Source of the DNA: Astrocystis sublimbata
Lineage: Eukaryota > Ascomycota > Sordariomycetes > Xylariales > Xylariaceae
Direction: 5' to 3'
DNA length: 64,000 bases
Assembly (NCBI GenBank): GCA_022453515.1
Contig: JAJNNY010000001.1
Span: forward strand, 310,001-374,000
The translations under genes were made by a program, and so were the position numbers. Shown one piece after another: positions 11,106 through 22,657 of the stretch (its first letter is position 1; every line of letters starts with the position of its first letter). Below the pieces are notes generated by a model. The model searched no databases. It was not told the origin of the DNA and was given only the letters and a program-made list of their open reading frames with translations.

Positions 11106-13138
11106 ATCTGACGAGACTACGTCTTGACAGAAAATGAGAAGAGAAAAATAGAGATTGAATGAGAGTGAAAGCTTGAGAATAGGCGGAAATCTCGAGCGAA
11201 TTTTAGAAGAATGACTAGGCTAATGTTGCAAGAGAAGCCTGTTCCCAGTGCTGGCACTACGAATGGTTCAATCTAACAATGTCTGGGGCCACGACCCCTC
11301 TGGGATTCCTTCTGGGTTCTGGTCTGGGCAAAAGTCTGGGGGGCGAGCGGGTTTGGACCGCCTTCCGAAATGACCAGCTGGTTGAGTGCTGCCCAACATC
11401 GTGGCTCCACCGAGACGCGTCGACTAAGATATCAATGGTCATTAGTGACTGAGACTCCACCGTCGACAGTCCTGAAAGCTCCACGACGGGGGACGGGCAA
11501 GAGACGGGAGGTGATGCGCGAGCTACATAGCAGGAATTTACTATAGCCTGCCGGGACAAGACTTACAGGAGCAGGAGGTCGTGATGGACTAATCAACGGG
11601 CTCGGTGTGAAGCGTACGAGCGGGCCACTGTGGATCCGGGCCCGTTCGCCTGCCACCACATTGTCACCGCTATTTGCATACCTGGGAAATTTGTCCAGGG
11701 GTAGCGCAGGGAGGCGTGCATTAGGTGTCGACATTTTATAGTAGGCACACCAAGAAATCGCGTGATGTGATTCGTAGTCGATAAGAAGCCAGCACTTTTG
11801 GCCAGCCTCTACAGAAGCCTCCAACGCTGGATCTGTGCTTTCGCAGCTGTACATTAAACGGCTTAAAGTCGTCTTGTGGCACACCCTCTGATCCTGCAAA
11901 CTCATGCGGTATGGGTGTCGTTTTTGTCATCGAATGTACCAGGTTGGCTGTAAATTCGGTTAGCACAATAGCATGGCTGGCGAACACTGACGAGCAAACG
12001 TAAATTGCGCTTGCGAAACCCAATGCCCCGTCCTGGCATGAACCCCCCATCAAAATCGCACATCAGCATAAGCATCATCCAGCATGGACAGCAGTATGAA
12101 CAGCAGCATGAACGTCATCGACTGTCCACAACCAAAATACAACCAAATACCTCGTCGGACGTGGCGGGCTCGCGTTGTGCCTCATCCAACGGAGGCCATA
12201 CGAATGACGATGGGTTATGTATTCTGCCGTCTGATGACTTTACAGTAGCAGACTGATGGCGTCAAAGCCAGTATGTGTGGACTGCTTACAACCACGGGTT
12301 TTGGAAGACAGTTAGCGATCTACGAGGTTGCAACGCTGATGATGCCGCTGCCTTTGGTGTTCTATCATGAGGCTTTCACGAGACTTTTGGTTTTGTCGAG
12401 CCATGTGGCACGGTCTAGGGAGGTAGGTAGGTCGCTAAATGTGAGGGTGATGTCATCAACGTAGCGCAGCGCTACACCCGTTGGGCCTGGATCGAAATGT
12501 AAATGAGACTCAAGCGAAGAAAGCGTTGAAAACAATATCCGACGGACAACGCCACCAAGCACCTACCGATAGACGGACGGCAGCACTGAGACTAACCTCG
12601 ACTTAACGTCCTTGAGGCCATCTGAGCTGAGCTGATGCCGGCTGCGAGCAGCTGTCCGTGACAATGCAGAGGCTGACATAAGGTAGCCAGTAGCTACCTA
12701 GGTAGGTATCTGGGGGTCTGCGTAGGTCGGCACCCCTCCAAGCCGACGGAGCTTCAGAGCGGCGACAAGCCCGAGCTGGGCGAGCTCTCGTTGAGCTCCG
12801 AGGCTCGCTGCTAGCCAGCCCCAAGCCCCAGAAGACGCCATCTTGTCACAGAATCGCAAAATTGCCTCGTCGCTTCGCCCAAATGCAATCAAGCAGGTAA
12901 TCTGGTATGTATGTCTGCATTATACAGGTAAGTTTACTGTTGTCTTCTTTCTTCTTGTTTTCCCTTCCCCCCGGATGCCTTGTGACTATCGAATGCTCGC
13001 TCACCAGGTAGCAGAAGCACATGAGCAGTCGCTCATGAGGTCGTGTTTCGATATCTATCTCATACAATTAATCCACTTGCTGAGCTACCTCCCACTGGCC
13101 AGCGCGAACAGTCTCCGAAACCCCGACTGCGAGCAGCC
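11106..13138. other. Intergenic between divergent DUF6590-like and ATM1 genes
   Basis: Two kilobases without a firm gene. A possible 56-codon first exon lies on the minus strand (11567-11734), from ATG to a perfect GTAAGT donor, but no in-frame second exon was found. A TACCTAGGTA palindrome lies at 12695-12704. The last few hundred bases are the presumed ATM1 promoter and leader. Confidence 0.5.
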
Positions 13139-13168
13139 ATGACCACCCCCGCCACAGACCGAAGATGA
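13139..13168 (+). promoter_or_regulatory. Upstream ORF whose stop overlaps the ATM1 start (ATGA)
   Basis: An ATG at 13139 opens a nine-codon frame (MTTPATDRR) ending in TGA at 13166-13168. The ATM1 start codon is 13165-13167, so stop and start overlap as ATGA. If the transcript includes this ATG, ribosomes would have to leak past it or re-initiate at the overlap to make ATM1. This could damp or regulate synthesis. It is seen directly in the sequence; any effect is inference. Confidence 0.6.
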
Positions 13169-15436
13169 TATCGACGAGTTTAACACGGACGCGGCCCCCG
13201 TGCCCCGTCTGCCTTGGCCTCGGTCCATCAGCCTCATCCCACCGATTCCCCCGGCTCCCCCGGCAGTCTCCCCTCCATACCCAGCCAGCGCTGTTCTCGA
13301 TAAGACGGGCGCTCAAGAGTTCGCAATGCTTGTTTCGACGGCCGCAATGGGCCCAGCCTGAACCTTGGCATCTGCGGAGCGCCTCGCAGAGCGCCGCGTT
13401 CGGCACCTCTCACACCAAGGGCGAGGCCAAGGGCAAACAGGGCGACAAGAGCGCCGCAAGTGCGCAGAAAGATCCACTAGTTGTCGACGACAAGAGCGTC
13501 CAGGAACAGCGCAAGGCCGACTGGGCAATAATCAGGCAGATGGCCCACTACCTGTGGCCCAAGGGCAAGGGCAGCCTCGACACGAAGCTCCGTGTCTCCA
13601 TCGCCGTCACCCTGCTGGTCGGGGCCAAGGTCTTGAATGTCCAGGTACCCTTCTATTTCAAGAGCATTGTCGACGCCATGAACATCGACGTCGGCGCCAC
13701 CGGCGGCAATGCCGCCATGATTGCTGGAAGCATGATATTTGCCTACGGTCTGACCAGGGTCGGCGCCACTGTCTTCCAGGAGCTGCGCAATGCTGTCTTC
13801 GCCTCGGTCGCCCAGAAGGCTATCCGCAAAGTCGCAGCCGACGTCTTCGGCCACTTGCTCCGTCTCGACCTAAACTTCCACCTGACCAAACAGACTGGTG
13901 GTCTCACGAGAGCCATTGACCGCGGTACCAAGGGGATCAGCTTCCTCTTGACCAGCATGGTATTCCATCTCGTTCCCACCGCCCTCGAAATTGGCATGGT
14001 ATGTGGTATCTTGTCTTGGCAGTACGGCGCCAGTTTCGCCGCCATTACGCTCGCCACCATGTCCGCATACACCGCTTTCACCATCTGGACCACTGCCTGG
14101 AGAACAAAATTCCGACGCCAGGCCAATGCCGCGGACAACAAAGCATCAACTGTCGCGGTTGATTCTCTGATCAACTTCGAAGCCGTCAAGTACTTCAACA
14201 ACGAGAAGTTCGAAGTGGCACGCTATGACAAGGCCCTCAAGGACTACGAAAGGAGTTCAATCAAGGTGGCCACGTCTCTAGCCCTACTCAATAGCGGGCA
14301 AAACATCATCTTCTCCAGCGCCTTGACCGGCATGATGTATCTTGGCGCAAATGGTGTGGCCAGCGGGTCCTTGACAGTTGGCGACTTAGTCATGATCAAT
14401 CAGCTGGTCTTTCAACTGTCCGTCCCTCTCAATTTCCTGGGAACCGTCTATCGAGAGCTTAGACAGTCCTTGCTGGACATGGAGACTCTGTTCAACCTGC
14501 AGAAGGTGAACGTCTCTATCAAAGACGCTCCCAACGCGCAGCCCCTGCAGCTTTCCCAAGGTGGCCATATCAAATTCGAGAACGTCACTTTTGGATATGT
14601 CAAAGAGCGCCCAATTCTGCGCGACTTGAGCCTGACTATACCGGCGGGTAAGAAAGTCGCTATCGTTGGACCCAGTGGTTGTGGAAAGTCTACACTACTG
14701 CGCCTTCTATTCCGCTCCTACGATGTAGATGCAGGCCGGATCTTGATTGATGACCAGGATGTCCGCAATGTCCAGGTCGACTCGTTGCGGCAATCTATTG
14801 GTGTCGTCCCACAAGACACACCTCTCTTCAATGACACGGTTGGGCACAACATCCGATATGGTAACCTATCTGCACCAGAAGAACAGGTCGTCGCAGCTGC
14901 GCGTCGGGCTAGGATTCATGATATAATTGCGAGCTGGCCTCAGGGATACGATACCAAAGTTGGCGAACGAGGCATGATGATCAGTGGTGGAGAAAAGCAA
15001 AGGCTGGCTGTTTCTCGTCTACTTCTAAAGGATCCCCCGCTCCTGTTCTTCGATGAAGCCACCAGTGCGCTCGACACACATACGGAACAAACTCTCATGC
15101 AGAACATTAACAGCATCCTCCGAGAGAAGGCCAGAACAAGTGTTTTTGTTGCTCATCGTCTTCGGACTATTTACGATGCCGATCTCATCATTGTCTTAAA
15201 GGAGGGCAAGGTTGCAGAGCAGGGTACGCACAAGGAACTTATCGACCAGGGAGGGCTATACTCGGAACTTTGGAGTGGTAAGTCAGATAATCTCTGTTTT
15301 GCATCGAGTCATACACTAACACACTCTGTTTATAGCTCAGGAGACCTGGGCCACCAATGAGGGGCCAGACAGCGAGATACAAGGAAGTAAGGCGGATGAG
15401 AAAGTCAACACCAACACGAAGCATATTCAGGCGTAA
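13165..15436 (+). CDS. atm1: Mitochondrial ABC transporter ATM1 (half-transporter)
   Basis: Two exons (13165-15277, 15336-15436) join in phase to 737 aa; yeast Atm1 has 690. The Arg/Ser-rich, acid-poor first about 75 residues look like a mitochondrial presequence. A six-helix ABC membrane domain (about 150-440) follows, then the nucleotide-binding domain with Walker [10 protein letters not shown] (502-510), signature ISGGEKQR (from 606), Walker [13 protein letters not shown] (from about 626) and the VAHRL switch histidine. ATM1 homodimers in the inner membrane export a glutathione-linked sulfur species needed for cytosolic and nuclear iron-sulfur proteins. Family blocks such as [12 protein letters not shown] and [15 protein letters not shown] make the ATM1 assignment strong. 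The intron near the 3' end separates a 33-codon hydrophilic tail. A uORF overlaps the start codon. Confidence 0.96.
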
Positions 15437-16774
15437 TGGGAAGGTGCGTTTTTGCAACTATCACTGTACGTTAGTTATGCGCAGGGTTAGACGACCTGAT
15501 AGATACACCAAAAATCCCACACAATGGGATGCCGGGCGCTTAGCCCCCTTTCGGGCCACATTACATAATGAAGGAGGCAATTCAAAAGCAACCTTTGCAC
15601 CTTCGAGACTACCAAATTAATGAGCATAGCGCCGATCAATGTGAGTATGCGCTAAGACCTCAAGAAACAAGTGTGATTTGTGGACGACAACTGTATCTTA
15701 TTCCAAGCAAGACAACGGCTATCTCACAAGATATCTTATTTCGATGCGAGAGAGTCGCGCATCGTCGGCTTTATGTGCATGGGAAAAACTCTTGTTTTCA
15801 CGGTGGCTACGAGGCGTCCCACTCAATTCATGTTCCCAGCGAAGTTGTGACGAGAGTTGCTCGCCCGAAATTGCCCTTGCTACCAAGGCTTTGTTTCGAG
15901 AGCATGCGAGTAATTATAGAAAGAATAGTGAAAAAAGAAACCACGCTCGTGTAAAAGTGTATATGTTCAATGAATACAATCAGCGTCTGCATTGTATCAC
16001 TTGAAGAATGAATCTATCCGCAAAAGACTTTGTGCGTAAGTAAAACTTGATTAGCTCGGCACCTCGCGGCGCAAACCAAACAACTGTCATGTGTTTTCCC
16101 GTGTTGATGGGGGTATAGTCAGTATTGATAGATGGTGATCTCAGTCTTAAGCGAGATTTGTTGTTATGTTATCGTATCTAGAATTCCCATGAAAAAGTCT
16201 TGCTGAACCAGTTTGTTCCTAGTATTTGTGCTTTGGAATACGATTTCAAAATTGATGGTCAATGCCTAAGATTCCAGACCACTTCACTCGCCATCATTTG
16301 GTAGTTTCTGCGGCTCTCGTACTTTGGGTTTACTATGTAGGTATGGTCATGTCTTGGGGTTTGCAATGACGCACGACAGTAGATTGTCAGTATTGTCATT
16401 GCTGGTGGCTAATAATTGGCGACAATGGGACCAGCGTACAGCTTTTACCGCACAAGCGTGCTTGTCTTTCAACAACTACGTCACCTGGTCTTTGCTTCAA
16501 ATGAGTTGATTGAAGAAATGTACAATGGCGTGTCTGGATGTATACAGTTTTATTGTCACAACGACAATGCCTTTGTGTGAAGAAACCCTAATCTACAGCG
16601 TCTCACAACTTGGTGCTTGTAACATTGCAGAATCGCCCCGACTGGTTTATAAATACTAAAGTCCGTCGTCCCTGTATCTCCGTCCTTTTTAGCCGCTACC
16701 AAAAAACTTTTTTTAAGACGTCTAAATCACATTTTCTTCAGAACATTACCAGGCCACGATAACGTTTTACTACC
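15437..16774. other. Intergenic, ATM1 3' flank and next promoter
   Basis: Open frames here (for example 15568-15954) have no family motif and are not called. The last 150 bases (CT-rich, then AACATTACCAGGCCACG) look like the promoter and leader of the next gene. Confidence 0.5.
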
Positions 16775-17584
16775 ATGGCCACCACAAACTCGTGGGAAGG
16801 GCTTCGGGAGTCGGAAAAGTACATTCTAGTAGCAGTTGCTAGTGCCTCTGTGGGATTCCTCCTCTGCTTCTATATAATGATGCTATCTTGGACAGTGCTG
16901 AAAAGAACCAGAAAACTCTCTCATCCAAAAACAGCTCACGATGTCGAATACCAATACCGTGCCAACAACGGCGCCGCTGCTCGAACGCGGGAAATACCCC
17001 CAACGTACACCACAACGCCCCGACCTCAGCCTAACCAAGCCGAGCCTGATCAACAGACAGACTCACAAGATGAGCGATTGAATGCACAACGTATTCATTT
17101 AGGCACGATTCGCGAGGAGAGCAGCACACCAGTCACGTACTACCGAGCACCTTACGCAGAAAGCGAAGGCAGTCGATCTCCTAGTTCTTCGCGACGTTAT
17201 TCATCCGACGACCTCGGCGGGCAGCGCCTGCGAAATTCGGTCAGCAGCGATGCCAACGAGCCCGAGGAGAAGCGGCGTCATTCGCGCAGAAGTTTCCACG
17301 AGATAGACCTTGCTGCAATGGGGGTTCCGTCTCAGACCGATCCCCTGGCTAAAACCTCCATGCAAGAAGCTGGTAGTTCAAAGGTTCTCCATGAAGATGA
17401 TAGTGAGTTCGAAGACATCTCGCTGTACGATGCTGAACCAGCCACGGCCACAGCCGTGCCGTTGAAACCTCAAGTGGAGGACCAGCCCAGGATTGTCCAG
17501 GCAGTTGAGGTGAGTCCGATCATCGCTCCACAGCCCATCCGCATCGCTAGGACTAGCAGTTTCATAGAGCACCTTGATGAGTAA
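16775..17584 (+). CDS. Single-pass membrane protein of unknown function
   Basis: A single exon encodes 269 aa. One hydrophobic segment at about residues 18-42 (YILVAVASASVGFLLCFYI and on) is followed by basic residues (KRTRK), so the protein is probably anchored with its long tail in the cytosol. The rest is hydrophilic, rich in Ser, Arg, Glu and Pro, and probably disordered; RRHSRRSFHEIDL and similar patches are possible kinase sites. No enzyme motif is visible and I do not recognise the family. The stop at 17582-17584 lies inside a GTAAGT word, so a spliced extension beyond it cannot be excluded, although no convincing acceptor was found. Confidence 0.7.
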   Translation: MATTNSWEGLRESEKYILVAVASASVGFLLCFYIMMLSWTVLKRTRKLSHPKTAHDVEYQYRANNGAAARTREIPPTYTTTPRPQPNQAEPDQQTDSQDERLNAQRIHLGTIREESSTPVTYYRAPYAESEGSRSPSSSRRYSSDDLGGQRLRNSVSSDANEPEEKRRHSRRSFHEIDLAAMGVPSQTDPLAKTSMQEAGSSKVLHEDDSEFEDISLYDAEPATATAVPLKPQVEDQPRIVQAVEVSPIIAPQPIRIARTSSFIEHLDE

Positions 17585-17893
17585 GTAGTTAGACTAATTG
17601 GCGAGATAGGGGTCATTGAAATCAAGTCATGTGGTTAAAGTGTCGAAACAGATGTACGAGAATTAAAGTTTACATTTCTAGAAGTTCCAAAGTAATATAC
17701 AGTGTGTGCGGTTCGACTGTAAATTAGTCAGAACAAAAACTCCAATGTCGTGATTTTATGTATTGTGCCTTCCCCATCCACCATCCACCGTCTATTCAAA
17801 ACACAAGCGCAGTCTGACGATCCCAAGGGCGGACAATAGGCTGTCGTCAATCATCGATACTGCAAGAGAGCGTCTTATGTGAGTCGTCCCCTC
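17585..17893. other. Short gap between convergent genes
   Basis: This holds only the 3' flanks of the membrane protein gene and the GPI-type protein gene. No other structure was seen. Confidence 0.6.
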
Positions 17894-18523
17894 TTACAGA
17901 AGAGCAACAGCACCGGCCAGAGCGCCGGCGGCGATGGCACCAGCAAAGACGCTGTTGGGGCCAGCAGCACCGGCGACGACCGGGACCGAGGAAGTAGGGG
18001 CCGGCGCAGTGCCGTTTCCGGTAGGGGCAGGCGTCATGGTAGGGTAAGGGGTGATGACGGCGGTGCCGTTGCCTCCGGCCGGGGCGCTGGTGCTGGTGGG
18101 CTGGCAGACGGCCTCGGGCGACTCGGCGAGGGAGTGGAAGACGCTGGTGACGGAGGTGGCAGCGGTGCCGGTGACGACGCACTTGGTGGCGACCTCGGCG
18201 TACAAGTCGACCGACTTGGAAGCGTAGGCGAGGAGGGATCCACCGTACTCGGCGAACACGGATTGTTGCTCTTCGGGCAGCGTGGGAACTACGGAGCACA
18301 GCACGTCGATGTAGGCACCGGGGTCCGAGAGGAGTTGGCTGGGGACCTCCGAGGCATCGCCGTCGGGCTTAATACCGAAGAGATCGTAGAGCTCCTTGGA
18401 CGGCTGAGGAGCGCCTTCGAGTAGCTGCTTCTCCAATGCAGGGCATTCCGGGGCGGGAAACGTCGTGGCCACCGACACACCCGCAAGGGCAGTCAGGGCA
18501 AGAAGAGCTTTGGCGTTGTACAT
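17894..18523 (-). CDS. Small secreted, probably GPI-anchored surface protein
   Basis: A single exon encodes 209 aa. The first 19 residues are a clear signal peptide (MYNAKALLALTALAGVSVA, then TTFPAPECP). A folded part of about 120 residues has three cysteines (in APECPAL, DVLCSVV and TKCVV). A Thr/Pro/Gly-rich linker and a C-terminal hydrophobic stretch (FAGAIAAGALAGAVALL) after small residues (VVAGAAGPNS) form the pattern of a GPI-attachment signal. It should sit at the plasma membrane or wall. The layout resembles fungal infection-structure-specific or DUF7735-like surface proteins, but that family link is from general appearance only. Confidence 0.8.
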   Translation of the reverse strand: MYNAKALLALTALAGVSVATTFPAPECPALEKQLLEGAPQPSKELYDLFGIKPDGDASEVPSQLLSDPGAYIDVLCSVVPTLPEEQQSVFAEYGGSLLAYASKSVDLYAEVATKCVVTGTAATSVTSVFHSLAESPEAVCQPTSTSAPAGGNGTAVITPYPTMTPAPTGNGTAPAPTSSVPVVAGAAGPNSVFAGAIAAGALAGAVALL

Positions 18524-20213
18524 GATGATTATATTAGATTTTGCAAGGGAAAGTCAATATAAGGAAGGTCTTCTTTGTCCTGGTGTGAGGTTGAGAGCGA
18601 GTGTAGGGCGTGGTGGGTGAGGATTCGGTTATCAAAGTGGCGCTGGTCGACTAGTTTTATAAAGAAAAGCTTAACAGGTTGTATACCTAGTTGCGATATC
18701 CGGGGATTACCACACGTCAAGTTTCCGGAAACACCATAGAAGCCCAACGCAACTCATCTTTCGCTGAATGCGGAGTATGCCACAGCCGCGCCGGACGGCG
18801 GAACCTCGCAACCATCCGCATGTGAGGGAGTATTCCTTACCTTCGATTTGTCATACACGGACATCCCAGCCGAGCATGGCTGTGTATATAGGCAGCATAA
18901 AATTGCGAACCGTGCCAAGATACGGTACCCTGTCACCACTCCCACACTCTCACTCGCCCCTCGCCCCCCGCGGGCCCCGTGCAAGCAATAGGAGTTGTCC
19001 AAGGACCAGGCTGTTAGAGAATTGCCATGTGTTTTCTGGCGCTATGCCTTTCGAGTTCAATACTCAAACCAAAGCGGTAGATAATCGTGGAGTGCTTAGG
19101 AATCTTCTACGGCTTGATAGTATCGGGACTGGGATGTGGTAGATATTCCCATACATGACAACAAGTGGGACGACTGACTCACTTACACATGGCGGATGTT
19201 AGCGATGAAGCAAAATCTTCGCTTCATACAATTAATTTCCTGCTGGGGTGCCTTCGGGGCCTCTCGCATCTTCCTCTTGTCTGTGCCTCTTGTCTACCTA
19301 CCTATGCAAACCATCGCTCCACATTGTGCCAAGCCATATTTCTATGTTTAGCAGTTGATCTAATAGTTGAGGTAGTATGAGCAAAAAAGCCTTTTGGCGA
19401 GGACATGGCCAGAGAGACATCGCCGTAGGGCATGAAACTAGCAAGGGGTACTTTGGGGGGCCCATTTCTCCGTAGGAGTAGCTGCGCATGGTTATTTTCT
19501 GGGGACCGAATCCGAGTGCGACAAACGACTTCAGGGCACGTCGGGAAGAAAGTGTCATAGACTCGATTGAACTCTAACTTATTATCAGACGAAATTTATG
19601 CACCTCGCTAGTTGATATATTAAGACATGTTCTTGTGTGGGTTAAGGCATACAAGCTTCAGAATCCATAATATGTCAGTTTTTTTCTAATATATCCCTTG
19701 TACCTGTATTAATATGCCTATTTGGCTTTGACTTATCTGATTTATACCAGTACTCTGATGCACAGTCACAAAATCTAAACGTGCTATATATAAACTTGCG
19801 CCCCTCGTTGAGCCCTTACAAATAAACATAACTTGCAAGTTACGCGAACCTAATAAGTGCGGATATGAACCGTGGGTCGCCGTTGATGCACCTGCCGTCC
19901 CGGGAGAACCTCTTGTAGATAGATACAGGGGCAGCTGAACCAGTCAACTAATCGCCAGTCTACGACGAACACTGGATCGTGAGTCTCGACCCTAAAAGGG
20001 GCATGAATGATACCTTACGCCTCCTACCCCATGAACGCAATGCGCGGCACTTTCCGATTCACCAGTTGTTGGACGTCGTGTTGACTTATGACCAGACGAC
20101 CTCGACCGGCCGGGAATCAAACCAAACTCACACAGCGATCGAAAAGAATCAATAGGAGCTGGCTGCTCTTGCCTTGGATGCACCAACGTGTAATTACTCC
20201 GTTCGCGAGCCCG
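18524..20213. other. Intergenic, 1.7 kb
   Basis: No gene supported. The left part is the promoter of the GPI-type protein gene. The stretch 19560-19860 is AT-rich with several short TATATA-like words. The right part (19860-20200) is the 3' flank of the O-methyltransferase gene. Confidence 0.55.
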
Positions 20214-21905
20214 CTACTTCAAGCCCAAGACAATGACGTGATCAGACAGCTCCTCCGTATACTTCCACATGCGCTCAATCTTGAACCCGGCCCTTTCAAA
20301 GAGCCTCTCCCATTCGCCAAGCGACCGTTCCTGCGCTGCGAGGACCGCTCCCATGATGAAGTCCTGCTGAGTGGCTCTCCAGGGTGCGTCTCTCTCGGGG
20401 AGAATCATCTCATCTACCAGAATGCGCGACTCCGCCGTCATGGCCGGCTTGAGGTTCTGCAGAATCTCGACACACTTGTCATCAGGCCAGTCATGCAGAA
20501 CGTTGCGCAAGTAGTACGTGCGGGCCCCTATAATCCGAATCAGCGTCTTTACTCAACCGTCTGTCTCGCAAGAGACTTCAAGATAGGGAGGATGGATGTG
20601 TGAAGCGAAGCACGCGGCAAGCGGAACGAAACGCACCTCGAAGCGTCTGCGGCGTGAAGAAATCATGCGCCATGGTCTCGACCCCTTCAAACCCAGGCAG
20701 CGGGCTCGCCTGCACCTTCTCGATCGTCTCGGGAAGATCCTGCAAGACGATGCGTCCCACGAGGCTCGGGTAGCGCTGCCGCACAGCGAGGCACTGATGG
20801 CCCATCGACCCTCCGACGTCGACGAGCACGGGCGTCGAGGCCTCTGTGCCCTGCGCGAATTCCGCCTCGAAGTCGACGACGTCGAGGAACGTGGGCAGCC
20901 CATCACGCTGGCCCGCCATCCATCCCACTGCAGCACTGATATCAGCATTTACGAATCGACGAATGGCTTTTTGGTATTGCGAAATATTCCCATTAGAAGC
21001 ATCGATAAGTAAAGAGATAGTTTGGGGAGTCTCGTACTGAAGTTCTTGAGTACTTCCGGGCGCTCGTTGATCCAGCTGAAAATGGGTTCTTGGGTGTCGT
21101 GGCTCTGATACCATGGGACTCTGGAAGAATCCGTCATATTCGCATACTTATTTTCCTGCAAGAACTCTGGCAGGGCGTTGATTGCTGGCGCTATCGCCGA
21201 GAAACTGATTTTCGTGTCAGTGACCTTTTGTCCCCCAGTCAGGCTCCTCATGATATGACCCTATTGAGGTGAAGATGTCCACACAGCTACGTACATAAAG
21301 GGTAGAGCAGAACGGCCCCCGAGAGACACGAGAGCTCGGGTGATGTTGTTCGCGCCATATTCGCAGTCGGCGGTTTGCGAAATGATGCCGAAGGACTGAT
21401 AGTAGCGCAGCAGACGCCCTGGTAGGAGAAACTCAAGTCAGTGTTCCCAGGTCAAAATTCCCCGTATAGAGACTCGCAGAGAATCCTACTCAAAAAAGCC
21501 GCATCCATGTGTGTCATCTCTGCAAGCTTGGCATCAGTAGATGTGGCGCCATTCAAATCCGACAAGGCGTCAAAGAGGCCTGTCTGAACTCCTATCAACG
21601 CGAGGGGTAACTGAAATGACTAGAGAAGCACAAGATTGTCAGAACGAAAAGAGACAGATGCTCTCTCTACGAGATAATTTTCGAATCGAAAGCACAGCTT
21701 TGTGAAGGGGGCGCTGTATTGAATTTACCGAATGTGCGATCCTATGGACAGAATCCCCGGGAGCCTCAGTAGCGAGTGAGAGTTTGCGAGCCGCCTCACT
21801 GAGCCGGCGCCGAGTTGAATAATCGAGCGTCTCGGGGTCGAAGTCTTCAAGTAGGTTCTCAAGCCCTTCTGCCAGGCTGAGTGCGTCATCTTTGTTGAAA
21901 GACAT
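20214..21905 (-). CDS. SAM-dependent O-methyltransferase, COMT type
   Basis: Minus strand, six exons (21729-21905, 21490-21619, 21291-21418, 21038-21260, 20637-20927, 20214-20527) that join in phase to 420 aa, the usual size of fungal natural-product O-methyltransferases. The SAM-binding motif I is VLVDVGGSMG at about 253-262, and the general-base histidine of the family is His328 in LRNVLHDWPDD. The N-terminal about 100 residues form the dimerisation/winged-helix part, ending in LPLALIGVQTGLFDAL. Such enzymes methylate hydroxyl groups of aromatic or polyketide-derived metabolites. It lies 4.3 kb left of the nearest cluster P450 with a wall-protein gene in between, so it may or may not serve the sesquiterpene cluster. 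The junction of exons 3 and 4 uses the second of two close GT donors (TAC|GTAGCT), the only one that keeps the frame. Confidence 0.9.
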
Positions 21906-22657
21906 TTTTGGAAACACCAAGGCAGGAGGAAAAATGACGCGACAGATTGCGGAGCGGATGGCATCTGTAACAGACTATCAGTCCAGGTTCAGTTGGGATC
22001 ACAGCAACAGTGACGATCATTGTTACAGAGGGGCATAGGCAAGGAACTCACGCGACTTGATCGTGGCAATTGGCCATCTTGTCAGTGAATCCAAACGCTT
22101 CTGGTCACAGTCTTATACTCTGTGTCTTATGTTCAGCATTGAGCACCAACAACCCCTGAACGTTATACGGCTTAGTGAAGTGCTTATACCAAGCGTGTCG
22201 AGGACTTGTTGTTTACAGTAATCAATCACTATCGACCACCCTTGCTTGGCAAGGGCCACAAGTCCTTATCGTCGCCAAGGCCTTGGATGTCATCTTTGAG
22301 TGACGGTTAACGGCTGCTGTTCATGATGCGATTACTAGTGAAGGCAACAGTAGTGCGTTTTATACTAGCACCAATATGGATGGTGTTTAACTCAGTGTTT
22401 TGTGTTCAAATTATAGGGTAAATGTACAATGAATTTCGCCGCCTGCCTGCCCACCAGGGTATTATACGGATATATCTAATTGCTATGGCTTACAGTTCTA
22501 TCGAGGGCACCTAGACCAATGGAACAAACTGCCATGATGCCTTGCAACTCCAACGCTAAAATCAGCAACTCGAAACAAAGGAAATTGATTAAATCATGAA
22601 CGTTGAGATGACCCGAGACTGTATTGGCCGTCGTGCCCTGGCCCACTATAATTATAA
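21906..22657. other. O-methyltransferase promoter and mucin-gene 3' flank
   Basis: No gene seen. An exact short direct repeat is not obvious. The region is moderately AT-rich. Confidence 0.55.

Noticed and set aside
15568..16004. Two overlapping plus-strand frames after ATM1
   Set aside because: No recognisable domain and no promoter or splice support; chance frames are likely.
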